In this document: positions 1 through 5,224 of the stretch, piece after piece | How the letters are laid out: each line of letters starts with the position of its first letter | Numbering within the stretch: the stretch's first letter is position 1 | From: Clostridia bacterium | GTDB lineage: Bacteria; Bacillota_A; Clostridia; Oscillospirales; Acutalibacteraceae | DNA length: 7,846 nucleotides | Direction of reading: 5' to 3' | Assembly (NCBI GenBank): GCA_017549665.1 | Contig: JAFYUD010000171.1 | Span: 1-7,846 of the forward strand | Program-made: the position numbers and the translations under genes | The notes under the pieces: generated by a model | The model's database searches: none | The model's input: only the letters and a program-made list of their open reading frames with translations | What the model was told of the DNA's origin: nothing

Positions 1-509
1 AAGTAAGAGCTATCTGTAACGACGACTCTGCATTCAACGCAGCATTCTGGCTCAGAAGTGAACACTGCTACGAGCCTGAATATTCATTAGGCGGCCCCGG
101 CGGTGCTGAAATTGACATTCTTGAAAACCTCAGCCACGCAAGCGGCAGAAGCATGAGCTGTAACACAATTCACGTTGCAGGTACAGATGGTCCCGATGAT
201 GAAGGTATCGATTCATACCACATCGCTGCATTTGAAACAGGTAACAACATGTTCCGTGAATACAACACATACGGTATGCTCTGGACTGAAGATGAATACA
301 TCTTCTACCTCAACGGTGTTGAAACAGTAAGAACATCATTTGCAAACGGTGTCTGCGAAGTGCCCATGGATGTTATTCTTTCACTCGGCTTACCTTCAAG
401 CAAAGAACACTTTGCTTACAATGCATTCACAGCACTTGATAAGGACTATATGGCTGATTTCGTTATCGATTACGTAAGAATTTATCAGCTTGACAAAACT
501 GCAGAATAA
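1..509 (+). CDS. Family 16 glycoside hydrolase, 5'-truncated by window edge (array copy 1)
   Basis: This is the C-terminal 168 codons of a GH16 beta-glycanase; the reading frame is open from base 3, and the start lies outside the window. GH16 enzymes are retaining endo-glycosidases with a beta-jelly-roll fold that cut beta-1,3, beta-1,4 or galactan backbones. Visible hallmarks are VRAIC and AFWL near the fragment start, then the catalytic motif EIDILE (nucleophile Glu at base 108, assisting Asp, acid/base Glu). The six-residue ExDxxE spacing is the beta-bulge type found in laminarinase-like GH16 members. Further on are the NTIHVAG strand, the NTYGMLWTEDEYIFYLNG block and the terminal DYVRIYQL strand typical of the fold. 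It is closely similar to the two complete copies downstream and ends in TAE, with no C-terminal anchor, dockerin or binding module. The polysaccharide substrate cannot be read from the sequence. Confidence 0.93.
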   Translation, partial: VRAICNDDSAFNAAFWLRSEHCYEPEYSLGGPGGAEIDILENLSHASGRSMSCNTIHVAGTDGPDDEGIDSYHIAAFETGNNMFREYNTYGMLWTEDEYIFYLNGVETVRTSFANGVCEVPMDVILSLGLPSSKEHFAYNAFTALDKDYMADFVIDYVRIYQLDKTAE

Positions 510-518
510 AACAACTAA

Positions 519-549
519 GACCATCGGTTTTCCGGTGGTCTACTTTTTT
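519..549 (+). terminator. Rho-independent terminator of GH16 copy 1
   Basis: A 9-bp stem, GACCATCGG/CCGGTGGTC (519-527 with 532-540, one G-U pair), closes a TTTT loop. It is followed by TAC and six T's. It begins 10 bases after the stop codon. Nearly the same hairpin follows each GH16 gene in this window. Confidence 0.9.
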
Positions 550-562
550 GTACAGTTACATA

Positions 563-591
563 TTGAATTTGACTTAAATTAAGTATATAAT
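563..591 (+). promoter_or_regulatory. Sigma-A-type promoter for GH16 copy 2
   Basis: TTGAAT (563-568) and a perfect TATAAT (586-591) are separated by 17 bp. The -10 box ends 34 bases before the ATG at 626. It lies downstream of the terminator of copy 1, so copy 2 appears to have its own transcript. TTGAAT sits within TACATATTGAA, a string also present at the promoter of copy 3. Confidence 0.82.
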
Positions 592-613
592 GAAATAGGT
601 TAATATTAATTAA

Positions 614-620
614 AAGGGTG
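614..620 (+). promoter_or_regulatory. Ribosome binding site of GH16 copy 2
   Basis: AAGGGTG ends five bases before ATG 626. The alternative in-frame ATG at 686 (Met21) would give a more ordinary signal peptide, but nothing resembling a ribosome binding site precedes it. This site therefore favours the long-leader start. Confidence 0.7.
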
Positions 621-625
621 TTTTT

Positions 626-1555
626 ATGGATTGGCTGGTTAAAACCTTCGGATATACTTTAAGAGAAGCATGGTGCATTGAACAGATGGTGCGTGTACTG
701 GGCGAAATAGGTAAAAGAGGCTTAATTGCCACATTTACTATCATTGCTCAGCTTTGTTCATTCTGCACTTCAGGTACTCCCATCACCCCTTACGGAGATG
801 AGCTTGACCTTACAGGCTATAGCCTTGTTTTTGAGGATGAATTTGATGGCGACAACATCGACTGGAATATATGGCGTCACAGAGGTGTAGGCAAAAAAGC
901 CTATTATGTGGCTACGGGTGACCAGACCGAGGTAAAGGACGGTAATCTTTACCTTACTGCCGAATACCGTGACGGTGAACACGGCAAGAATTGGTACGCC
1001 GCTTCAATTGCACTTAAGGAAAGATATACATACGGCTATTTTGAAGTCAGAGCTATCTGCAATGTCGACGGAGCTTTCAATTCAGCATTCTGGCTTCGCA
1101 GTGACCATTGCTACGACCCTGAATATTCTCTCGGAGGCCCCGGCGGTGCCGAAATTGATATCCTTGAAAACCTTAATTACGTCAACGGTCTGAGCGCAAG
1201 TAAGAATACTATTCACGTGGCAGGTATTGACGGTCCGAATGACAAGGGCACCGATTCCTACCATATGCCCTCCTTCTGGACTGAGAACGATATGTTTTCC
1301 GAATATAATACTTACGGAATGATGTGGACTGAGGACGAATACATTTTCTACCTCAACGGCGTTGAAACAGTCAGGACGTCCTACGCAAACGGCGTATGTA
1401 CGGAGCCCATGGATGTAATTCTTTCACTTGGCGGCCCCGGACATGACAAATCATGGCAGCTTCCCGCTTTTAAAAAGCTTGATAAATCATACAAATCAGT
1501 TTTCACTATTGACTACGTAAGAATTTATCAGCTTAATCCTGCAGTTGCAGAATAA
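626..1555 (+). CDS. Family 16 glycoside hydrolase with conserved N-terminal leader (array copy 2)
   Basis: This is a 309-residue GH16 endo-beta-glycanase. The catalytic jelly roll runs from about residue 60 to 303, a normal size for the family. Visible blocks are EDEFDGD (70-76), YTYGYFEVRAIC, FWL (155-157), the catalytic EIDILE (E176 nucleophile, D178, E181 acid/base), TYGMMWTEDEYIFYLNG and DYVRIYQL near the end. The beta-bulge ExDxxE spacing places it with laminarinase-like GH16s, but the substrate is not determined. The start at 626 is supported by AAAGGGTG five bases upstream, a promoter at proper distance, and protein-level conservation with copy 3 from the first codon. The leader is odd: about 31 mostly polar residues, K30-R31, then a hydrophobic run at 32-47 ending in CSFC. 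It could be a long signal peptide or a membrane anchor, and no standard lipobox precedes either cysteine. It has its own promoter and terminator. Confidence 0.94.
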   Translation: MDWLVKTFGYTLREAWCIEQMVRVLGEIGKRGLIATFTIIAQLCSFCTSGTPITPYGDELDLTGYSLVFEDEFDGDNIDWNIWRHRGVGKKAYYVATGDQTEVKDGNLYLTAEYRDGEHGKNWYAASIALKERYTYGYFEVRAICNVDGAFNSAFWLRSDHCYDPEYSLGGPGGAEIDILENLNYVNGLSASKNTIHVAGIDGPNDKGTDSYHMPSFWTENDMFSEYNTYGMMWTEDEYIFYLNGVETVRTSYANGVCTEPMDVILSLGGPGHDKSWQLPAFKKLDKSYKSVFTIDYVRIYQLNPAVAE

Positions 1556-1565
1556 AAATAACTCA

Positions 1566-1594
1566 GACCATCGGGAAACCGGTGGTCTTTTTTT
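1566..1594 (+). terminator. Rho-independent terminator of GH16 copy 2
   Basis: GACCATCGG/CCGGTGGTC (1566-1574 with 1579-1587) closes a GAAA tetraloop and is followed by seven T's. The stem is identical to that after copy 1; only the loop differs. Confidence 0.93.
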
Positions 1595-1642
1595 AAGAGT
1601 CTGTAAATATGTAAATTCTTTTTTATATTTTCACTGTACATA

Positions 1643-1671
1643 TTGAAATTTACTGTCATTGCGTATATAAT
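1643..1671 (+). promoter_or_regulatory. Sigma-A-type promoter for GH16 copy 3
   Basis: TTGAAA (1643-1648), a 17-bp spacer and TATAAT (1666-1671). It shares TACATATTGAA and GTATATAAT with the promoter of copy 2, while the middle of the spacer differs. The predicted leader to ATG 1730 is about 50 nt and A-rich, with no obvious secondary structure. Confidence 0.82.
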
Positions 1672-1714
1672 ATAAAGGAAAAATAATAAGTAAATACAAA
1701 AAACGAAAAGGAAA

Positions 1715-1724
1715 AAAGGTGATC
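1715..1724 (+). promoter_or_regulatory. Strong ribosome binding site of GH16 copy 3
   Basis: AAAGGTGATC is strongly complementary to the 3' end of 16S rRNA (GGTGATC is an exact match). It ends five bases before ATG 1730. It fixes the start of copy 3 and, by homology, supports the long-leader start of copy 2. Confidence 0.82.
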
Positions 1725-1729
1725 AATTT

Positions 1730-2683
1730 ATGGATTGGCTCATAAAAACCTTCGGCTATACTATGCGAGAAGCATGGTGTATTGAACAGATGGTCCATGT
1801 TCTCGGACAAGTCGGAAAAAGAGGTCTGATTGCTACTTTTACAATCATTGCTCAGCTTTGCTCATTCTGTACTTCAGGTACACCTATCACACCGTACGGT
1901 GATGAGCTTGACCTTACAGGCTACAGCCTTGTTTTTGAAGACGAGTTTGACGGCGATGCATTAAACTGGGACGTATGGAGAACCCGTGGTGAAGGATCAA
2001 AAACTTATTTCAAGCTTTCAAAGGATCAGGTTTCTGTTCACGACGGCAATCTTTATATTACAGCTCAGTACAAGGATGAAACCACAGGTAAATACGGTGC
2101 AGGCTGGTATTCCGGTGATATCAAGCTCCGTAAGCAGTATACATACGGCTACTTCGAGGTAAGAGCTATCTGCAACAACGACGCAGCCTTCAACTCAGCC
2201 TTCTGGCTTCAGAGTGACCACTGCTACGACTCAAAATATTCACTCGGCGGCCCCGGCGGTGCTGAAATCGATATTCTCGAAAATCTTATGTATTATTACG
2301 GCTACAGTGCAGCAAAGAACACTATCCATGTTGCAGGTATTGACGGTCCCGATGATACAGGCACAGATACATACCATATGCCTCCCTTCTATACAGAAAA
2401 TGATATGTTCACTGAATACAACACATACGGTGTAATGTGGACTGAGGATGAATACATCTTCTATCATAACGGAGTTGAAACTGTAAGAACTTCATTCGGT
2501 AACGGCGTATGCGAAGTTCCCTGTAGTGTTATTCTTTCATTTGCTGGTCCCAACACAAGCAAGTCATGGCAGGTTGCAGGCTTCAAGAAGCTTCCCAAAG
2601 ACCGTACTCCTACATTCACTATTGACTATGTAAGAATTTATCAGCTTGATCAGGAAACTGCAGAAGCAATTGCAAATAAGTAA
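1730..2683 (+). CDS. Family 16 glycoside hydrolase with conserved N-terminal leader (array copy 3)
   Basis: This is a 317-residue GH16 endo-beta-glycanase and a tandem paralogue of copy 2. The catalytic motif EIDILE has its nucleophile at E179, with D181 and acid/base E184; FWL is at 158-160, and the TYGVMWTEDEYIFY block and terminal DYVRIYQL strand are present. Residues 29-76 are identical to copy 2, and 71 of the first 76 match. From 77 to about 116 identity drops to roughly half, where copy 3 also carries a four-residue insertion. This early-strand region probably shapes the substrate cleft, so the copies may differ in specificity; that is inference. It has the same leader design as copy 2 (K30-R31, hydrophobic 32-47, CSFC). 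The C-terminus is a few residues longer, ending in EAIANK, with no added domain. It has its own promoter, and a terminator follows after 7 bases. Confidence 0.94.
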   Translation: MDWLIKTFGYTMREAWCIEQMVHVLGQVGKRGLIATFTIIAQLCSFCTSGTPITPYGDELDLTGYSLVFEDEFDGDALNWDVWRTRGEGSKTYFKLSKDQVSVHDGNLYITAQYKDETTGKYGAGWYSGDIKLRKQYTYGYFEVRAICNNDAAFNSAFWLQSDHCYDSKYSLGGPGGAEIDILENLMYYYGYSAAKNTIHVAGIDGPDDTGTDTYHMPPFYTENDMFTEYNTYGVMWTEDEYIFYHNGVETVRTSFGNGVCEVPCSVILSFAGPNTSKSWQVAGFKKLPKDRTPTFTIDYVRIYQLDQETAEAIANK

Positions 2684-2690
2684 AATCAAA

Positions 2691-2715
2691 GACCATCGGT
2701 TTTCCGATGGTCTTT
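2691..2715 (+). terminator. Terminator of GH16 copy 3, probably bidirectional
   Basis: A perfect 9-bp stem, GACCATCGG/CCGATGGTC (2691-2699 with 2704-2712), closes a TTTT loop and is followed by TTTAAATTT. It lies between the convergent ends of GH16 copy 3 (2683) and the PLP lyase (2731). Read on the - strand it is followed by TTTGATTTT, so it may end both transcripts. The T-tracts are weaker than those of the other two copies. Confidence 0.83.
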
Positions 2716-2730
2716 AAATTTATGCATTAA

Positions 2731-4179
2731 TTACTGATCTTCACCGAAGTCTGCGATATATGCTTCAAGAAGCTTCTCAGGCCAGTCTGAAACAGCTTCA
2801 AGCTTACCTGTAAAGAATCTGAGTGACTTGGGCTCATGAACGAATCTGAGACCGCCTATAAGGTGTCTGTGATCATACAGCCACTTTACTCTGTCAATCA
2901 CATACTCTGTCTGTGAAAGTGTAAAGACTCGTCTGGGGAATGCAAGACGAACCATTTCAACAGATGCGATATGCTCTGTACCGTCAGGATTACGCTCTTC
3001 TGAAAGTGTACCTCTTTCCATACCACGGATACCGCCGCAGAGATAAAGTGCAGCTACAAGTGAGCCTGCGGGATACTGTTCTGAAGGGATATGACCGACA
3101 ACCTGACGTGCGTCAATATGAGCACCGAGACCGCCGCCGGGAGTAACCATGGGAACACCGAGAGCATCAAGCTCCTTTACTGCGTGAGCGATGAACTGAG
3201 GTCCCTGAGAAATGATATCCATATCCATTGTTTCCTCAAAACCGATGATAAGAGCTTCCATTTCCTTAACTGACATGCCGCCGTATGTAAGGAAGCCTTC
3301 AAACATAGTGATGTAATCTTCCATCTCGTGGAACATTTCCTCATCACGCACCATAATTCCGCCGCCTCTTCCGAAGCCGAACTTACGTGCTGAGAAATAG
3401 ATGATATCGAAAAGATCAGCAATCATTCTTGTGATTTCTCTGATTGACTTGTCCTTCATTGACTCTTCACGTGTCTTGATGAAGTAAAGGTTATCCTGAA
3501 GAAGTGGAGCATCAAGAATAGTCACGATGCCGTGCTGCTTTGCAAGCTCGGTTGCAGCCTTCATATTTTCGTATGAAATAGGCTGTCCGCCTATGAGGTT
3601 TGTACCTGCTTCAAGTCTCATATAAGCAATATTGTCAGCGCCTTCTCTTTCGATACAAGCCTTTACCTTATCAAGGTCAATATTTCCCTTGAAAGGAAGA
3701 TCACTCTTTGTTACAAGTCCTTCATCCTTTACAAGCTCCTCTACTCTGCCGCCAAGGCGTGTAACATGAGCTTTTGATGTTGTGAAGTGATAATTCATGA
3801 TTACACAGTTATCTTTTTTCACGAAGTGCTGTGCAATGATATGCTCACATGCACGGCCCTGATGAGTAGGCAGACAGTGCTTGATTCCGAAAATCTCTTC
3901 AAGCTTGTCATTCATACGGTAGAAAGTTTCACTTCCTGCGTACGCATCGTCAGCTCTGAGCATTGCAGACTGCATATTGTCACTCATTGCGTTGACACCT
4001 GAGTCTGTAAGCATGTCCATAAAAATATCGCCGTTGTGAAGAAGGAATGTATTGAAACCTGCATTTCTGAGCTTTTCAAGACGCTCTCTTGCAGATAAAA
4101 GTGTAAGCTTCTGCACGATTTTCACCTTATGCATTTCCATAGGCACAGGTGCTCTGTTGTAAAATTTAATTTCAGGCAT
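2731..4179 (-). CDS. Tryptophanase/tyrosine phenol-lyase family PLP-dependent beta-eliminating lyase
   Basis: This is a 482-residue fold-type I PLP enzyme of the aromatic amino-acid beta-lyase family, whose known members split tryptophan or tyrosine into indole or phenol, pyruvate and ammonia. Compared by eye with recalled C. freundii TPL and E. coli TnaA sequences, it keeps LTDSGVNAMSD (57-67), DDAYAGSETFY (Y80), PTHQGR (R109), HFTT (F132, T133), the GTNLIGGQP block (N194), D223, the Schiff-base lysine K266 in SARKF, GMERG (R389), VRL (R411) and RFF (454-456). T133 and R389 correspond to residues typical of TPL rather than TnaA. Two sites are unusual: L226 stands where the family has a PLP-contacting arginine (DATR becomes DAPL), and F267 replaces the aspartate after the lysine. 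It also has a tail of about 20 residues. Automated pipelines would probably call it tryptophanase, but the actual substrate is open. It is divergent from a LysR regulator, its likely controller. Confidence 0.9.
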   Translation of the reverse strand: MPEIKFYNRAPVPMEMHKVKIVQKLTLLSARERLEKLRNAGFNTFLLHNGDIFMDMLTDSGVNAMSDNMQSAMLRADDAYAGSETFYRMNDKLEEIFGIKHCLPTHQGRACEHIIAQHFVKKDNCVIMNYHFTTSKAHVTRLGGRVEELVKDEGLVTKSDLPFKGNIDLDKVKACIEREGADNIAYMRLEAGTNLIGGQPISYENMKAATELAKQHGIVTILDAPLLQDNLYFIKTREESMKDKSIREITRMIADLFDIIYFSARKFGFGRGGGIMVRDEEMFHEMEDYITMFEGFLTYGGMSVKEMEALIIGFEETMDMDIISQGPQFIAHAVKELDALGVPMVTPGGGLGAHIDARQVVGHIPSEQYPAGSLVAALYLCGGIRGMERGTLSEERNPDGTEHIASVEMVRLAFPRRVFTLSQTEYVIDRVKWLYDHRHLIGGLRFVHEPKSLRFFTGKLEAVSDWPEKLLEAYIADFGEDQ

Positions 4180-4186
4180 GATTTTT

Positions 4187-4192
4187 TCCTCC
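4187..4192 (-). promoter_or_regulatory. Ribosome binding site of the PLP lyase
   Basis: On the - strand GGAGGA lies seven bases before the ATG at 4179. It is a strong match and fixes the start. Confidence 0.85.
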
Positions 4193-4198
4193 GAAATA

Positions 4199-4227
4199 TT
4201 GCAATCAAATTAAATTAAGTATATAAT
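4199..4227 (+). promoter_or_regulatory. Promoter of the LysR-type regulator
   Basis: TTGCAA (4199-4204), a 17-bp spacer and a perfect TATAAT (4222-4227). It is entirely interleaved with the lyase promoter on the other strand, so RNA polymerase should be able to occupy only one at a time. Bases 4210-4227 are identical to 574-591 at GH16 copy 2. Confidence 0.72.
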
Positions 4228-4246
4228 AAATAACATCATTAGTCAA
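4218..4246 (-). promoter_or_regulatory. Promoter of the PLP lyase
   Basis: On the - strand TTGACT (4246-4241), a 17-bp spacer and TATACT (4223-4218) form a near-consensus sigma-A promoter, about 38 bases upstream of the start codon. Its -10 box overlaps the -10 box of the opposing lysR promoter by two bases. Confidence 0.75.
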
Positions 4247-4253
4247 ATAGATA

Positions 4254-4271
4254 GATTCAATTCTGAAAATC
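4254..4271. promoter_or_regulatory. Candidate LysR operator (weak dyad)
   Basis: An imperfect dyad, GATTCAATTCTGAAAATC, contains TTCA-N4-TGAA. It lies just upstream of the -35 box of the lyase, centred roughly 50 bases before the predicted start of its transcript, where LysR proteins often bind. The symmetry is short and AT-rich, so this is only a candidate. Confidence 0.3.
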
Positions 4272-4283
4272 GAAATTATCAAT

Positions 4284-4288
4284 GGTGA
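4284..4288 (+). promoter_or_regulatory. Ribosome binding site that sets the LysR start
   Basis: GGTGA lies five bases before ATG 4294, and no such site precedes the earlier in-frame ATG at 4282, which itself overlaps this element. LysR proteins also commonly begin MEIRNL, as given by the 4294 start. Confidence 0.72.
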
Positions 4289-4293
4289 TAAGT

Positions 4294-5184
4294 ATGGAAA
4301 TCCGTAATCTCATAACATTTGTAACAGTTGCAGAAACTGCAAGCTTTACCAAGGCAGCAGCACTTCTGGGCTACTCACAGTCAACCGTATCATTTCAGAT
4401 AAAGCAGCTGGAAACAGAGCTTGACTGCCTTCTTTTTGAGCGAATCAATCACACTATCAATCTTACTCAGCAAGGCAGAGACTTACTCAAATACGCAAAC
4501 AAGATACGCAAGCTTACAGATGAATTCAAGGACAACACTTCAAAAAATTCATCACCTCAGGGACATATTCACGTCGTTGTTCCCGACTCTCTTTGTGAAT
4601 ACATGGTAAACTCAAACTACATTAAATTCAGGAAGAAATACCCGGACATTTCACTTAAATTCACAAATGCTGACACAGCAGACATGTTCGATATGCTTGA
4701 CCGTAATCAGGCTGATATAGTTATGACTCTTGATGACCATGTTTATCATAGCGACTACGTAATTGAAAAGGAAGAGCCTGTAAAAATGCATTTCGTGGCA
4801 AATCCACGCTCACGCTTTGCAGGTCAGACAGACCTTTCAATAACTGACATTATTTCCGATCCCTTCGTGCTGACGGAGCATGACATGGGCTACAGAAAAA
4901 TCTTCGACCGTGAGCTTGCAAAGCAGTCTCTCGATATCAAGCCTGCTCTTGAAATCGGAAGAACAGATATCATCACAAAAATTATTGAAAAGGAAGATAT
5001 GATATCTTTCCTCCCCGATTTCGTTACCGAGAAAAAGGTGCGTGACGGAAAGCTTATCTACCTTGACGTAAAGGATATCAGCACCGATATCTGGAAGCAG
5101 CTTATTTACCACAAAAACAAGTGGATTTCAGGCTGTCTTTCAACCTTTATCGAGTATGTAAAGAAAGTGGAATTTTCATCATAA
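4294..5184 (+). CDS. LysR family transcriptional regulator
   Basis: This is a 296-residue LysR-type regulator of normal family length. The N-terminal winged helix-turn-helix spans about residues 1-59, with the classic FTKAAALLGYSQSTVSFQIK recognition block followed by LETEL and LLFER. A linker helix runs to about residue 85. The effector-binding domain (about 88-294) starts at GHIHVVVPDSL. Such proteins act as DNA-bound tetramers that respond to a small molecule, usually a substrate or intermediate of the pathway they control. The gene is divergent from the PLP lyase and shares overlapping promoters with it, the standard arrangement for a LysR protein controlling its neighbour and itself. The effector is therefore plausibly an aromatic or other amino acid, which is inference. 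The start was moved from 4282 to 4294 on ribosome binding site grounds; using 4282 would add four residues (MVIS). It converges on the downstream GH110-like gene with a 40-bp gap. Confidence 0.94.
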   Translation: MEIRNLITFVTVAETASFTKAAALLGYSQSTVSFQIKQLETELDCLLFERINHTINLTQQGRDLLKYANKIRKLTDEFKDNTSKNSSPQGHIHVVVPDSLCEYMVNSNYIKFRKKYPDISLKFTNADTADMFDMLDRNQADIVMTLDDHVYHSDYVIEKEEPVKMHFVANPRSRFAGQTDLSITDIISDPFVLTEHDMGYRKIFDRELAKQSLDIKPALEIGRTDIITKIIEKEDMISFLPDFVTEKKVRDGKLIYLDVKDISTDIWKQLIYHKNKWISGCLSTFIEYVKKVEFSS

Positions 5185-5224
5185 AAAAACTGACCCATGG
5201 GAAATTTTCTCATGGGTCATAGCT
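5183..5224. terminator. Bidirectional terminator between lysR and the GH110-like fusion gene
   Basis: A 9-bp stem, TGACCCATG/CATGGGTCA (5191-5199 with 5211-5219), can extend inward by up to four pairs. On the - strand it is followed by a run of seven T's (5189-5183), a strong terminator for the long - strand gene. On the + strand only TAGCTTTATTT follows, so termination of lysR is weaker. Confidence 0.85.

Larger units (their letters stand above)
1..2715 (+). repeat. Tandem GH16 gene array (three diverged copies with matching terminators)
   Basis: Three head-to-tail units, each a GH16 gene plus a GACCATCGG-type hairpin; copies 2 and 3 also have similar promoters. Divergence at many synonymous sites shows the duplications are old. 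The array may continue upstream of the window, since copy 1 is cut by the edge. Confidence 0.85.

Noticed and set aside
569..591. TTGACT as the -35 box of GH16 copy 2
   Set aside because: It would leave only an 11-bp spacer to TATAAT. TTGAAT at 563 gives 17 bp.
749..769. Lipoprotein lipobox around C44/C47 of the GH16 leader
   Set aside because: The residues before each cysteine (AQL and CSF) do not match the L-[AS]-[GA]-C pattern, so lipid attachment is not supported.
2940..3422. Several short open frames on both strands within the lyase gene
   Set aside because: They are out-of-frame shadows of the lyase, which is continuous and full of family motifs.
4180..4217. TnaC-like leader peptide or attenuator ahead of the PLP lyase
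   Set aside because: The predicted untranslated leader is only about 30 bases, with no short tryptophan-containing frame and no hairpin.
4282..4293. Earlier ATG for the LysR gene
   Set aside because: No ribosome binding site precedes it, and it overlaps the GGTGA that serves ATG 4294.
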